DNA from: Paracoccus aeridis
GTDB taxonomy: Bacteria > Pseudomonadota > Alphaproteobacteria > Rhodobacterales > Rhodobacteraceae
NCBI RefSeq assembly: GCF_004923205.2
Contig: NZ_SELD02000066.1
Span: 181,346 to 245,345 of the forward strand
Direction: 5' to 3'
DNA length: 64,000 nt
The position numbers and the translations under genes are program-made. The notes beneath the pieces are model-generated. The model searched no databases and was not told the origin of the DNA. It worked only from the letters and a program-made list of their open reading frames with translations. Shown piece after piece: positions 49,762-59,256 of this stretch (within the stretch, counting starts at the first letter, position 1; each line of letters opens with the position of its first letter).

Positions 49762-50624
49762 ACGGCCGAAGGCTCGTCACCATCGGCCACGGCTACAGCG
49801 CCGGGTTCCTGACCCGGCGGCTGGTGCGCGAAGGCTGGACCGTCACCGGCACGACCCGCAAGAGCGCGGCGGACGTCGCCGCCGCCGGGGCCGAGCCGCT
49901 GGTCTGGCCGGGCGAGGACGACCGCTTGCGGGCGGATCTCGCGCGCGCGGACGCGATCCTCCTCAGCGTACCCCCGGGGGCGGACGGCGATCCGGTGCTG
50001 CGCGCGCTGGGGGACGCCATTGCCGCAAGCCCGGCGGGGTGGATCGGGTATCTTTCCACCACGGGCGTTTATGGTGACCGCGCGGGCGGCTGGGTGGACG
50101 AAGGCTCCGACCTCGTCCCCACGACCGAACGCGGCCGCCAGCGCGTCGCGGCCGAGGCCGGGTGGCGGGCGTTGGCTACGGCGCGGGGCCTGCCGCTCCA
50201 CATCTTCCGTCTCGCCGGCATCTACGGACCCGGCAGCGGCCCGTTCGAGAAGATCCGCAAGGGCACCGCCCGCCGGATCGTCAAGCCGGGGCAGGTCTTT
50301 TCCCGCATCCATGCCGAGGACATCGCGCAGGTGCTCGCCGCCTCCATCGCGCGGCCGCACCCCGGCGTGGTCTACAATGTCTGCGACGACGACCCCGCGC
50401 CGCCGCAGGACGTGATCGCCCACGCGGCCCGGCTGATCGGCGTGCCGGTGCCGCCCGCGCAGGACTACGACACCGCAGAGATGACGCCGATGGCGCGCAG
50501 CTTCTATGCCGAAAGCAAGCGGGTGCGAAACGACCGCATCAAGGACGAGCTCGGCGTGCGGCTGCTTCATCCCGACTACCGCGCCGGGCTGGCCGCGATC
50601 CTCGCGGCCGAGGCGCCGGCCTAG
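49758..50624 (+). CDS. NAD-dependent epimerase / SDR-family protein (YeeZ-like)
   Basis: The 288-aa protein has an N-terminal Rossmann fold with [18 protein letters not shown], a Thr-rich active site region with LSTTGVYGD, and [21 protein letters not shown]. It resembles the YeeZ-like atypical SDR group. Its substrate is unknown. It starts with GTG at 49758 overlapping the LLM stop, and converges with the SH3 gene (4-bp overlap of the ends). Confidence 0.8.
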   Translation: MNGRRLVTIGHGYSAGFLTRRLVREGWTVTGTTRKSAADVAAAGAEPLVWPGEDDRLRADLARADAILLSVPPGADGDPVLRALGDAIAASPAGWIGYLSTTGVYGDRAGGWVDEGSDLVPTTERGRQRVAAEAGWRALATARGLPLHIFRLAGIYGPGSGPFEKIRKGTARRIVKPGQVFSRIHAEDIAQVLAASIARPHPGVVYNVCDDDPAPPQDVIAHAARLIGVPVPPAQDYDTAEMTPMARSFYAESKRVRNDRIKDELGVRLLHPDYRAGLAAILAAEAPA

Positions 50625-51241
50625 TTTCCGATCCGGCAGCAGCCGGTCAGCATCGTCGGATCCTGCCGCGCCCCGTCGAAGATCACCGTCGCGGTCAGCC
50701 CGTAGGCGCGATCCGACATGCCGTCGGTGCACAGCTGCGGCTGGATCACCGCCGTCATCCGCCCCGCGTCGTCGCCCGCGATCAGCCCGCGCAACGGGCT
50801 TCGCGGCACGCCGGTGTCCATCACCGAACGCAACATCATCGCCTGCTCGCCCCCGTCGGGGGATGAGAACACGACCTCGTTGCCCCGCATCTCGATGCCC
50901 CAGAACGGCTCGGTCCCGAGGCACCGCAATGTGGGCGGCAGCTGCCCGTCGGCCCAGACATTGGTGCGGTAGCGCAGGAACTTGGCGTTGACCCAGCCCC
51001 GGCGCTCGGCCGTGTTGACCTGCGCCCAGCCGGACCGCTCGGCCACGACCTCGACACCCGTCGCATCCGGGGCGAGGGTGCCGATCACCGGGGCCGAGGC
51101 GTCGGGGCGTTCGCGGATGTTCAGCCTGTCGCCCGCGGCGACGCCGGTCACGTCGAACAGCGTGGGCAGCGTGTATTCCTGGATCGCCCAGGCCGGGCAA
51201 GCGGAAAGGGCCAGCACCGCGGCGAAAAGAACTGCACGCAT
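50621..51241 (-). CDS. Exported SH3-domain protein with COG3650-type C-terminus
   Basis: The 206-aa protein has a signal peptide (cleavage near AWA-I). A bacterial SH3 domain covers about residues 35-90 (LNIRERPDASAPVIGTL, GWAQVNTAERRGWVNAKFL). A C-terminal domain follows with LGTEPFWGIEMRGNEVVFSSPDG, the COG3650 pattern. It is probably periplasmic and may bind cell-wall components through the SH3 domain. No partner is apparent in the neighbourhood. Confidence 0.75.
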   Translation of the reverse strand: MRAVLFAAVLALSACPAWAIQEYTLPTLFDVTGVAAGDRLNIRERPDASAPVIGTLAPDATGVEVVAERSGWAQVNTAERRGWVNAKFLRYRTNVWADGQLPPTLRCLGTEPFWGIEMRGNEVVFSSPDGGEQAMMLRSVMDTGVPRSPLRGLIAGDDAGRMTAVIQPQLCTDGMSDRAYGLTATVIFDGARQDPTMLTGCCRIGN

Positions 51242-51256
51242 GATCGGTGTCCCTCG

Positions 51257-51970
51257 TCAGGCAGCGATGCCGAAAACATGCCCGATCCCGGACGTGATTG
51301 CCATCGCCGCACTGCCCCAGACAAGCACCCGGACGATCCCCCGCCCGATCCGGGCGCCCCCCGCGATGGCGCCGATCGCGCCCAGAGCGGCCAGCGCCAG
51401 CAGCGTGACCAGCCAGACCACGACCGCCACGCTTCCCTGCGGCGCCAGCAGCGCCGCCGCCAGCGGCACCGAGCCCGCCGCGCTGAACGTCAGCGCCGAC
51501 GCCAGCGCCGCCTGCATCGGGCGGGCCGCCATGACCTCGGTCAGGCCCAGCTCGTCGCGGACATGCGCGCCGAGCGCGTCGTGTTCGGTCAGTTCCACCG
51601 CGACCAGCCGGGCCGTCCCGGGCGCGAGCCCGCGTGCCTCGTAGATGCGCACCAGCTCCTCCAGCTCGATGTCCGGCTGGCTGTGAAGCGAGCGCCTCTC
51701 GCGCCGGATGTCGGCCTTCTCGATGTCCATCTGCGAGCTGACGCTGACATATTCGCCCGCCGCCATCGACAGCGCGCCCGCCGCGAGCCCCGCCACCCCC
51801 GCGACCACCACGGCACGCGGCTCGGCGCTGGCGTTTGACACGCCCACGATGAGCGACGCGATCGACACGATTCCGTCGTTGGCGCCAAGGACCGCCGCGC
51901 GGAGCCAGCCCGTCCGGGTGATCCGGTGCGGGTCGTGCGGATGGGCGAGCGGGTGGGTGTGGATGCTCAA
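51257..51970 (-). CDS. VIT1/CCC1-family membrane protein
   Basis: The 237-aa protein has five helices. The N-terminal signature is AAVLGANDGIVSIASLIVGVSNA followed by ALSMAAGEYVSVSSQ and a cytoplasmic acidic segment with ERRSLHSQPDIELEELV. This is the pattern of the CCC1/VIT iron or manganese transporters. The metal and direction of transport are unknown here. A His-rich N-terminus (HTHPLAHPHDPH) may bind metal. Confidence 0.86.
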   Translation of the reverse strand: MSIHTHPLAHPHDPHRITRTGWLRAAVLGANDGIVSIASLIVGVSNASAEPRAVVVAGVAGLAAGALSMAAGEYVSVSSQMDIEKADIRRERRSLHSQPDIELEELVRIYEARGLAPGTARLVAVELTEHDALGAHVRDELGLTEVMAARPMQAALASALTFSAAGSVPLAAALLAPQGSVAVVVWLVTLLALAALGAIGAIAGGARIGRGIVRVLVWGSAAMAITSGIGHVFGIAA

Positions 51971-52067
51971 GGACTGGCTCCATCAGCATGACGCGGGCGG
52001 GGCAGGGCGCGACCCATGCGCCGCCCGCGCCGGATTTGCAATCCGCGGCGCGACCCCGGGGCCCTGG

Positions 52068-54002
52068 TCAGGCCCGGCGGGCGACCGCGACGCCCAGCAC
52101 TTCCAGCACCTTCGCCTCGATCTGCGGGGCGTCCATCGCGGCGGCGCGGTACATCGCCTCGGGCGAGGCGTGGTCGATGAAGGTGTCGGGCAGGACCATG
52201 CTGCGGAAGCGCAGCCCGTGGTCGAACACGCCCGCGTCGGCGAGCAGCTGCGCCACGTGGCTGCCGAAGCCGCCGACCGCGCCTTCCTCGATCGTGATCA
52301 GCGCCTCGTGGTGGCGGGCGAGTTGCAGGATCAGGTCGCGGTCGAGGGGCTTGGCGAAGCGCGCGTCGGCCACCGTCGGCGCGATGCCGCGCGCGGCCAG
52401 CGCCTCGCGCGCGCGCATGACTTCCGACAGGCGCGTGCCGAAGGACAGGATCGCGACCCGCGCCCCTTCGGCAACGATGCGGCCGCGGCCGATTTCCAGC
52501 GGCGTGCCGCGCTCGGGCATTTCCACCCCGGTGCCCTCGCCGCGCGGAAAGCGGAAGGCGGATGGCCGGTCGTCCAGCGCGGCGGCGGTCGCGACCATGT
52601 GGACCAGCTCCGCCTCGTCGGCGGCGGCCATCACCACGAAGCCGGGCAGGTTGGTCAGGAACCCCACGTCATAGGCGCCCGCGTGGGTTGCGCCGTCCGC
52701 GCCGACAAGGCCCGCGCGGTCGATCGCGAAGCGCACCGGCAGCCGCTGGATCGCGACGTCGTGGACCACCTGGTCATAGCCGCGCTGCAGGAACGTGGAA
52801 TACAGCGCGCAGAACGGCTTCATCCCGCCCGCGGCGAGCCCGGCCGAGAAGGTGACGGCATGCTGTTCCGCGATCCCCACGTCGAAGCAGCGGCGCGGGA
52901 AGCGCTCGGCGAACAGGTTGAGCCCGGTCCCGTCCGGCATCGCCGCGGTGATCGCGACGATCCTGTCGTCCGTCTCGGCCAGCTTCACCAGCGACTTGGC
53001 GAAGACGCCGGTATAGCTCGGCGCGTTGGACTTCGCCTTCGCCTGCTCGCCCGTGACCACGTCGAACTTGGCCCGCGCGTGGCCCCGGTCGGCGGCGTTC
53101 TCGGCCGGGGCGTAGCCCTTGCCCTTCTTCGTGACGGCGTGAATCAGCACCGGACCGGTGGCGCGCGACTTCACGGTGCGCAGCAGCGGCAGGAGCTGGT
53201 CGAGGTCGTGGCCGTCGACGGGGCCGATATAGGAAAAGCCCAGCTCCTCGAACAGCGTGCCGCCGACGGTCATGCCCTTGAGCATTTCCTTCGCGCGCCG
53301 CGCGCCTTCCTGCACGGGGGGCGGCAGCAGCCCGACCGCGCCCTTTGCGGCGGCCTTGAGTTCCTGGAACGGGCCCTGGGTATAAAGCCGGGTGAGATAG
53401 CTCGACAGCGCCCCGGTCGGCGGCGCGATCGACATCTCGTTGTCGTTCAGCACCACGATCATCCGGGTGCCGAGGTGGCCCGCGTTGTTCAGCGCCTCGA
53501 ACGCCATCCCCGCGCTCATCGCGCCGTCCCCGATCACCGCGACCGCGTCGCCCGGATCTCCGCCGAGGTCGCGCGCGACCGCGAACCCCAGCGCCGCGCT
53601 GATCGAGGTGCTGGAATGCCCCGCCCCGAACGGGTCATAGGCGGACTCGGCGCGCTTGGTGAACCCCGACAGCCCGCCTTCGGTCCGCAGCGTGCGGATG
53701 CGGTCGCGCCGCCCGGTGATGATCTTGTGCGGATAACACTGGTGGCCGACGTCCCAGATGATCTTGTCGCGGGGCGCGGTGAAGACGGCGTGCAGCGCCA
53801 CGGTCAGTTCCACGACGCCGAGCCCCGCGCCCAGGTGCCCGCCGGTCACGCTCACGGCGCTGATCGTCTCGGCCCGCAGCTCGTCGGCGAGCTGGCGCAG
53901 TTCGCGGTCCGACAGCGCCTTGAGGTCCGAGGGCAGCGACACGCGGTCGAGGACCGGCGTCGCCGGGCGGTCTGGCATGGGCTGGATGGTGTTGTCGGTC
54001 AT
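52068..54002 (-). CDS. dxs: 1-deoxy-D-xylulose-5-phosphate synthase
   Basis: DXS condenses pyruvate and glyceraldehyde 3-phosphate in a thiamine-diphosphate reaction, the first step of the MEP isoprenoid pathway. The 644-aa protein has [19 protein letters not shown], the ThDP motif [18 protein letters not shown], and [18 protein letters not shown]. It lies third in the leftward xseB-ispA-dxs cluster, 46 bp after ispA. Confidence 0.95.
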   Translation of the reverse strand: MTDNTIQPMPDRPATPVLDRVSLPSDLKALSDRELRQLADELRAETISAVSVTGGHLGAGLGVVELTVALHAVFTAPRDKIIWDVGHQCYPHKIITGRRDRIRTLRTEGGLSGFTKRAESAYDPFGAGHSSTSISAALGFAVARDLGGDPGDAVAVIGDGAMSAGMAFEALNNAGHLGTRMIVVLNDNEMSIAPPTGALSSYLTRLYTQGPFQELKAAAKGAVGLLPPPVQEGARRAKEMLKGMTVGGTLFEELGFSYIGPVDGHDLDQLLPLLRTVKSRATGPVLIHAVTKKGKGYAPAENAADRGHARAKFDVVTGEQAKAKSNAPSYTGVFAKSLVKLAETDDRIVAITAAMPDGTGLNLFAERFPRRCFDVGIAEQHAVTFSAGLAAGGMKPFCALYSTFLQRGYDQVVHDVAIQRLPVRFAIDRAGLVGADGATHAGAYDVGFLTNLPGFVVMAAADEAELVHMVATAAALDDRPSAFRFPRGEGTGVEMPERGTPLEIGRGRIVAEGARVAILSFGTRLSEVMRAREALAARGIAPTVADARFAKPLDRDLILQLARHHEALITIEEGAVGGFGSHVAQLLADAGVFDHGLRFRSMVLPDTFIDHASPEAMYRAAAMDAPQIEAKVLEVLGVAVARRA

Positions 54003-54048
54003 GTGGCGTGCCCCTTTCGGGTGGCTTCATCCCGCGAAGGTCGCGTCG

Positions 54049-54954
54049 TCACGTCTGGCGGTGGATAACGAAACGGGCCAGCTGCCGCAAGTTTTCGGCC
54101 GCCCGCGTCTGGCCGCCCGCGGCTTGATAAACTTCAAGCGCGGCCTCGGCCCGGTCGACCATGGCCTGCGCCTCGGTCCGTGCGCGGTCGAGGCCCATCC
54201 GCGACACGAAGGTCGCCTTGCCCGCCGCCGCGTCCTTTCCGACCCGCTTGCCGGTGGTTTCCTGCGTGCCGGTCACGTCGAGGATGTCGTCGGCGATCTG
54301 GAATGCGAGACCCAGGTTCCGGGCGTATTCGCCCAGCGGGGCCGGGTCGGCCTGCGCGATCACGGCGCCCGCGGTCGCGGCGAAGCCGATCAGCGCGCCG
54401 GTCTTGCCGTCCTGCAGCGCCACGATCTGATCGAGGCTGAGCGGCGAGGCCGCCGTTTCCGCCGCGATGTCCTGCATCTGTCCCCAGACCATGCCGCGCG
54501 CCCCCACGGCCTGCGCGAAGCGGCGCACGAGTTCCACCCGCGCCTCCGCGCCGCCGATGGCGGGATCGGCCAGCCGCTCGAAGGCTAGCGACTGCAGCGC
54601 GTCGCCGGCGAGGATCGCGGTCGCCTCGTCGAAGCGGACGTGGCAGGTCGGGCGGCCCCGGCGCAGGTCGTCGTTGTCGATCGCGGGCAGGTCGTCGTGG
54701 ATCAGGCTGTAGGCGTGCAGCATCTCGACCGCCTCCGCCACCGGCAGCGCGGCGGCGTCGGGGACGCCGTGCAGCTGCGCGGATTCCAGCACCAGGAAGG
54801 CGCGGATGCGCTTGCCGCCCTCGCAGGCGTAGCGCATGGCGTCGGTCAGCTCTCCCGGCGGCTGAAGATCCAACGTCGCGTCCAGCGCGGCAGAGACCTG
54901 GCCCTGCACTTCGGCCATGCGGGAAGTCAGCGGGGCGGGCAGGCCCGTGTCCAT
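54049..54954 (-). CDS. ispA: Farnesyl diphosphate synthase (polyprenyl synthase)
   Basis: The 301-aa protein joins isopentenyl and allylic diphosphates. The first aspartate-rich motif lies in LIHDDLPAIDNDDLRRGRPT and the second in LAFQIADDILDVTGT. The chain-length region matches IspA-type short-chain synthases. I chose the ATG at 54954; upstream residues in frame come from the xseB region. It follows xseB by 23 bp and precedes dxs. Confidence 0.92.
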   Translation of the reverse strand: MDTGLPAPLTSRMAEVQGQVSAALDATLDLQPPGELTDAMRYACEGGKRIRAFLVLESAQLHGVPDAAALPVAEAVEMLHAYSLIHDDLPAIDNDDLRRGRPTCHVRFDEATAILAGDALQSLAFERLADPAIGGAEARVELVRRFAQAVGARGMVWGQMQDIAAETAASPLSLDQIVALQDGKTGALIGFAATAGAVIAQADPAPLGEYARNLGLAFQIADDILDVTGTQETTGKRVGKDAAAGKATFVSRMGLDRARTEAQAMVDRAEAALEVYQAAGGQTRAAENLRQLARFVIHRQT

Positions 54955-54977
54955 CGGCGGCGTCCTCGTTTGCAGGG

Positions 54978-55220
54978 TCAAAGCCCTTCGACGGGAACGG
55001 TTCCCTGCGGCTCGCCATTTGCCGCCATGGTGATCTTCTCGACCCGCTCCTCGGCCTCGCGCAGGCGGCGGTCGCAATGCGCGCGCAGCTTCGCGCCGCG
55101 CTCGTAAAGGGCGATCGACTGTTCCAGCGTCGCCTCGCCGTGTTCCAGCTTGCCGACCGTCGCCTCAAGCTCCTTCATGGCGTCCTCGAACGACATCGCC
55201 TCGATTTCGGGATCGGACAT
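54978..55220 (-). CDS. xseB: Exodeoxyribonuclease VII small subunit
   Basis: The 80-aa helical protein has the XseB pattern MSFEDAMKELEATVGKLEHGEATLEQSIALYERG near its N-terminus, followed by LRAHCDRRLREAEERVEKI. It partners with XseA, which is not in the window. It starts the conserved xseB-ispA-dxs cluster. Confidence 0.93.
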   Translation of the reverse strand: MSDPEIEAMSFEDAMKELEATVGKLEHGEATLEQSIALYERGAKLRAHCDRRLREAEERVEKITMAANGEPQGTVPVEGL

Positions 55221-55343
55221 GGGCAGTTCCTCAGATGGTCTCGGCGGCCCGAGCGGCCGCGGTTCGGCCGATCATATCCACGTTCCGCAGGCGATGCCAC
55301 ACGACCGCCGCCGTCGGCGGCCGGCGCTCGATCGGCTGGGCGC

Positions 55344-55649
55344 TCAATCCGCCGGCGCGCCAAGAACGGCGCCCAGAAGGCCCGGGAAGCGGCGGTCCAT
55401 CTCCTCGCGCCGCAGCTCGTTCATGTGGGCGGGGCCGTCGGTCTGCGTCCGCACCAGTCCCGATTCGCGCAGGACCCGGAAGTGATGCGACATGCTCGAC
55501 TTCGGCCGTCCGCCGTCCAGCGCCGAGCAGCTGGCAACGCCGTCCCGCGCGAGCGTCCGCACCACGTCAAGGCGGACCGGATCGCTCAGCGCATGCAGCA
55601 CCTGCGACAGCGCGATGTCGTCGATGGCGGGATGGTTCATCTTGCGCAT
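55344..55649 (-). CDS. ArsR-family winged-helix regulator
   Basis: The 101-aa protein has an ArsR-type winged helix: ALSDPVRLDVVRTLARDG, recognition helix region GRPKSSMSHHFRVLRESGLV and a C-terminal dimerisation helix. It has a single cysteine, Cys41, just before the HTH, and no metal-binding CxC motif, so a redox or electrophile sensor is more likely than a metal sensor. It diverges from an Old Yellow Enzyme gene 100 bp away with a palindrome between them. The gap between this gene and xseB (55221-55343) shows nothing recognisable. Start at 55649 or 55640. Confidence 0.82.
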   Translation of the reverse strand: MRKMNHPAIDDIALSQVLHALSDPVRLDVVRTLARDGVASCSALDGGRPKSSMSHHFRVLRESGLVRTQTDGPAHMNELRREEMDRRFPGLLGAVLGAPAD

Positions 55650-55683
55650 GCCGGATCATAGCACGGGTTGTGCCCGCTTCAAT

Positions 55684-55701
55684 GTTCGAATATTTTCGAA
55701 C
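55684..55701. promoter_or_regulatory. Palindromic operator between the ArsR and OYE genes
   Basis: GTTCGAATATTTTCGAAC is a perfect inverted repeat of two 7-bp arms separated by TATT. It is an AT-rich island in GC-rich DNA, 35 bp from the regulator start and 49 bp before the OYE start. It is most likely the binding site of the adjacent ArsR-type protein, controlling both genes. Confidence 0.7.
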
Positions 55702-55749
55702 TATCGAATGACGCGGCTCCGTCCGCGCTCGCAGGACAAGGATTCCAGG

Positions 55750-56841
55750 ATGGCCCCGCTGTTCACGCCCTTCCAGCTGAAGGACACCACGCTTCGCAAC
55801 CGCATCGTCGTGTCGCCCATGTGCCAGTATTCCGCGGAAGACGGGCTTCCCAACGACTGGCACCGCGCGCATCTTGCGGGGCTTGCCCGCGGCGGCGCGG
55901 CGCTGGTGATCGTCGAGGCGACGGCGGTCTCGCCCGAGGGGCGGATCACCCCCGGCTGCACCGGCATCTGGAATGACGAGCAGGCCGGGGCATGGGCCGG
56001 CATCGTCCGCCTGATGAAGGACGCTGGCGCGGTGCCCGGCATCCAGATCGCCCATGCAGGGCGCAAGGCCAGCGCCAACCGGCCGTGGGAAGGGGACGAC
56101 CACATCGCCGACGACGATCCGCGCGGCTGGGAAACCATCGCGCCGTCGGCCGTCGCGCACGGCGCGAACCTGCCCAGGGTGCCCCGCGCGATGACGAAGA
56201 ACGACATCGCCCGCGTTCAGGCCGACTTCGTCGCCGCCGCCCGCCGCGCGCGCGACGCGGGGTTCGAGTGGCTGGAGCTGCATTTCGCCCACGGCTACCT
56301 GGGGCAGAGCTTCTTTTCCACCTGGTCCAACAGGCGCGACGACGACTACGGCGGCGACTTCGACGGCCGCGCCCGGTTCCTTGTGGAAACCGTCGCGGCC
56401 GTGCGCGAGGTCTGGCCCGAGAACCTGCCGCTGATCGCCCGCTTCGGCGTGACCGAATTCGACGGATCGGACGATCTCGAGGACGGCATCCGCATGGTGC
56501 GCCGCCTCAAGGACGAAGGCATCGACCTGATCGACGTGAGCATGGGCTTCACCACGCCGACCGCGCAGATCCCGTGGGGCCCGGCGCTGATGGCGCCGAT
56601 CGCGAAGCGGGTGCGCCGCGAGGTCGCGATCCCCACCACGACGAGCTGGTTCATCAGCGGGGCCGCTCAGGCGAACGGGCTGGTCGAGGACGGCACGCTG
56701 GACCTCGTGTCGCTGGGCCGTCCGCTGCTGGCGAACCCGCACTGGCCCTATCAGGCGGCACTGGAGCTCGGCGTCGACAAGGCCGCGCCCGCGACGCTGC
56801 CCGCCCCTTACGCGCACTGGCTGCAACGCTATCGCAGCTGA
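55750..56841 (+). CDS. Old Yellow Enzyme family NADH:flavin oxidoreductase (YqjM-like)
   Basis: This 363-aa FMN enzyme reduces activated C=C bonds of enals, enones or nitro compounds. It has the OYE start LFTPFQLKDTTLRNRIVVSPMCQYSAEDGLPNDWH, with Cys in PMCQY as in YqjM-type thermophilic-like enzymes, then QIAHAGRKAS, LELHFAHGYLGQSFFS and a C-terminal VSLGRPLLANPHWPYQAA. I chose the ATG at 55750 (AGGA upstream at short spacing). The divergent ArsR gene probably regulates it through the palindrome at 55684. Confidence 0.93.
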   Translation: MAPLFTPFQLKDTTLRNRIVVSPMCQYSAEDGLPNDWHRAHLAGLARGGAALVIVEATAVSPEGRITPGCTGIWNDEQAGAWAGIVRLMKDAGAVPGIQIAHAGRKASANRPWEGDDHIADDDPRGWETIAPSAVAHGANLPRVPRAMTKNDIARVQADFVAAARRARDAGFEWLELHFAHGYLGQSFFSTWSNRRDDDYGGDFDGRARFLVETVAAVREVWPENLPLIARFGVTEFDGSDDLEDGIRMVRRLKDEGIDLIDVSMGFTTPTAQIPWGPALMAPIAKRVRREVAIPTTTSWFISGAAQANGLVEDGTLDLVSLGRPLLANPHWPYQAALELGVDKAAPATLPAPYAHWLQRYRS

Positions 56842-56848
56842 CCACGGT

Positions 56849-56877
56849 CGCGGCGGGCGCGTGCCCGGCCCGCCGCG
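56849..56877. terminator. GC hairpin between the OYE and mtaB genes
   Basis: CGCGGCGGGC and GCCCGCCGCG form a perfect 10-bp stem with a 9-bp loop, 8 bp past the OYE stop, between convergent genes. There is no T-run, so it would be a weak intrinsic terminator or only a stabilising hairpin. Confidence 0.4.
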
Positions 56878-56965
56878 TCTGCCGGCTCGCAAGGAACCCC
56901 GCCTTGTCTGCGGGGGGGCGCCGCGACCGCAGCAGAGGCGCGGACCCGCGCGCGAACGGGCGACC

Positions 56966-58231
56966 TCAGGCCGTCAGCCGCGCCCCGTCGTGACCGGCGA
57001 TCGTCACGTCGACAAGCGCGCCCTCCGGCATGTCGCGGTCGAACGAGACTTCGGTGAACTGCCCGGTCCGCCCCAGCCGAGGTCCCTCCGTCAGCACGAC
57101 GTGCCGCGCGCCGACCTGCGCCCGGAGATGCGCCAGCAGCGCATCCCGGCCCACCGCCCGCAGCCGGGCGGCGCGGTCCTTGATCGCGGGGCCGGGCACC
57201 CGCGGCATCCGCGCCGCCGGGGTTCCCTTGCGGGCGCTGTAGGGAAAGACGTGCAGGAAGGTCAGCCCGCAGTCGCGGACGAGCTTCACCGAATTGTCGA
57301 AATGCGCCTCGGTCTCGGTCGGGAAGCCCGCGATGATGTCGGCGCCGAAGACGATGTCGGGCCGAAGACGGCGCGCGTCCTCGCAGAAGCGGATCGCGTC
57401 GTCGCGCAGGTGGCGGCGCTTCATCCGCTTGAGGATCAGGTCGTCGCCATGCTGGAGGCTCAGGTGCAGATGCGGCATCAGCCGGGCTTCCGTCGCGATC
57501 GCCTCCATCAGGTCGGGATCGGCCTCGATGCTGTCGATCGACGAGATCCGCAGCCGCGGCAGGTCCGGCACCATCCTGAGGATGCGACGCACGAGGTTGC
57601 CGAGCCGCGGCTGGCCCGGCAGGTCCGCGCCCCAGCTCGTCAGGTCCACCCCGGTCAGAACGACCTCGTTGAAGCCGCGGTCACGCAGTCGCCGGATCTG
57701 TTCGACCACGACGCCCGCCGGGACCGACCGCGAGTTTCCCCGGCCGAAGGGAATGATGCAGAAGGTGCAGCGGTGGTCGCAGCCGTTCTGCACCTGCACA
57801 TAGGCGCGGTGGCGGCCGAAGCCGTCGATCAGGTGGCCCGCCGTCTCGCGCACGGACATGATGTCGTCGACCATCACCCGCTCGGTCGCGCCGATCAGGT
57901 CGGGGGCCGCGAGCCCGGCCCAGGTGGCGGGCTGCATCTTCTCGGCGTTGCCAACGACGCGGGCGACCTCGGGCATGGCGGCGAAGGTCTCGGGCTCGGT
58001 CTGCGCGGCGCAGCCGGTCACGATGACGGGGGCGCCGGGGTTCTCGCGCGCCAGGCGGCGGATCTCCTGGCGGGCCTTGCGGACCGCCTCGGCGGTGACG
58101 GCGCAGGTGTTGACGATCACCGCGCCGTCGAGGCCCGCGGCGGTCGCAAGCTCGCGCATCGCCTCGGATTCGTAGGCGTTGAGGCGGCAGCCGAGCGTCG
58201 CCAGCACCGGGGGTTTCGGCTGCGCGGTCAT
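56966..58231 (-). CDS. mtaB: tRNA t6A37 methylthiotransferase MtaB
   Basis: MtaB converts t6A37 to ms2t6A37 in tRNAs reading ANN codons. The 421-aa radical SAM protein has the N-terminal UPF0004 domain with cysteines in TLGCRLNAYES, VNTCAVT and TGCAAQTEP. The radical SAM motif is CDHRCTFC near residue 154, and a C-terminal TRAM domain follows. LISSI-like DSIEADPDL and HLHLSLQHGDD are typical of MtaB, not MiaB. The ATG at 58231 overlaps the dapF stop. Confidence 0.92.
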   Translation of the reverse strand: MTAQPKPPVLATLGCRLNAYESEAMRELATAAGLDGAVIVNTCAVTAEAVRKARQEIRRLARENPGAPVIVTGCAAQTEPETFAAMPEVARVVGNAEKMQPATWAGLAAPDLIGATERVMVDDIMSVRETAGHLIDGFGRHRAYVQVQNGCDHRCTFCIIPFGRGNSRSVPAGVVVEQIRRLRDRGFNEVVLTGVDLTSWGADLPGQPRLGNLVRRILRMVPDLPRLRISSIDSIEADPDLMEAIATEARLMPHLHLSLQHGDDLILKRMKRRHLRDDAIRFCEDARRLRPDIVFGADIIAGFPTETEAHFDNSVKLVRDCGLTFLHVFPYSARKGTPAARMPRVPGPAIKDRAARLRAVGRDALLAHLRAQVGARHVVLTEGPRLGRTGQFTEVSFDRDMPEGALVDVTIAGHDGARLTA

Positions 58232-59070
58232 GCGCCCGTTCCCGCGATCCAGTCGGCGCGCAGGACCCCGTCCGCGACATGCGCCGTCGGCCCCGCCATC
58301 CAGACGCCGTCGTCGCGCCAGTCGATCTGCAGTTCCCCGCCATCCACGATCACGCGGACCGAACGCCCGGTCAGCCCCCGCCGCGCCGCCGCGACGGCCG
58401 CCGCGCAGGAACACGACCCCGACGCCCAGGTGACGCCCACGCCCCGTTCCCAGATCCGCACGCGCAGCGTGTCGGGCGCGATCACCTGCGCCACCTCGAC
58501 ATTGGTGCGCCGGGGGTAAAGCGGGTGGTGCTCGTGCGCGGCGCCGAACGCCTCGAACGCGGCGAACCCCTCGGCATCGTCGACGAAGAAGGTGACGTGC
58601 GGGTTGCCCATGCCGGTCGCGACCGGGTCGCCGTCGATCGGCAGGTGCAGCAGGTCCACGTCGCGGGAAAGCGGGATCTCCTGCCAGTCCAGCACCGGCG
58701 GCCCCATGTTGACTCGGGTGATGCCGCCGCCCGCATCCTCGACCGCCAGCACCCCGTGGTCGGTCCGCAGCCGCAGCGCGGCCTTTCCCGTCTCGTCCAG
58801 CAGGAACCGCCCGATGCAGCGGGTGGCGTTGCCGCAGGCCGCCGACACCGACCCGTCCGCGTTGAAGAACGTCAGCTTCGCGTCGGCGTTCCCGTCGGCC
58901 TGGATCGTCGCGAGCTGGTCGAACCCGACCCCGAAATGCCGGTCCGCGATCCGCCGCACCAGGGCAGCGTCGGGCAGCGGCCCGCCCGCGCGCAGGTCGA
59001 CCACGACGAAATCGTTGCCCAGCCCATGCATCTTCATGAAGGGCAGGCCGGAAGCTGACCATGTGTCCAT
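58228..59070 (-). CDS. dapF: Diaminopimelate epimerase, second catalytic cysteine replaced by Ser217
   Basis: DapF interconverts LL- and meso-diaminopimelate for lysine and peptidoglycan synthesis, with two catalytic cysteines. The 280-aa protein is otherwise typical: MKMHGLGNDFVVVD, ACGNATRC with first catalytic Cys79, and ATGMGNPHVTFFV. At the second site the family reads ACGxGxCA, but here the sequence is TWASGSCSCAA: Ser217 stands where the cysteine should be and a new Cys220 lies three residues later. The codon is TCG, read directly from the DNA. The frame is intact, so this is not a simple frameshift. It overlaps mtaB (ATGA). Confidence 0.87.
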   Translation of the reverse strand: MDTWSASGLPFMKMHGLGNDFVVVDLRAGGPLPDAALVRRIADRHFGVGFDQLATIQADGNADAKLTFFNADGSVSAACGNATRCIGRFLLDETGKAALRLRTDHGVLAVEDAGGGITRVNMGPPVLDWQEIPLSRDVDLLHLPIDGDPVATGMGNPHVTFFVDDAEGFAAFEAFGAAHEHHPLYPRRTNVEVAQVIAPDTLRVRIWERGVGVTWASGSCSCAAAVAAARRGLTGRSVRVIVDGGELQIDWRDDGVWMAGPTAHVADGVLRADWIAGTGA

Positions 59071-59166
59071 CGCGGCGATATACGCGCCCGCCGGCGATTC
59101 CGCCAGCCCCGCGCCACTTTCCGCTTGACCCCCCGGCGCACCCCCACTAAGGAAGCCGCCTGTGAT

Positions 59167-59242
59167 GGGCCCATAGCTCAGTTGGTAGAGCAACTGACTT
59201 TTAATCAGTGGGTCACAGGTTCGAATCCTGTTGGGCTCACCA
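59167..59242 (+). tRNA. tRNA-Lys (anticodon TTT)
   Basis: The 76-nt gene includes an encoded CCA. The acceptor stem GGGCCCA pairs with TGGGCTC (one G-T pair). The anticodon stem ACTGA/TCAGT encloses loop CTTTTAA with anticodon TTT at 59200-59202. GGTTCGAATCC is a standard T-arm. A Tn7-like transposon end begins 10 bp past its 3' end. Confidence 0.97.
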
Positions 59243-59256
59243 CTTTCTCCCATGTC

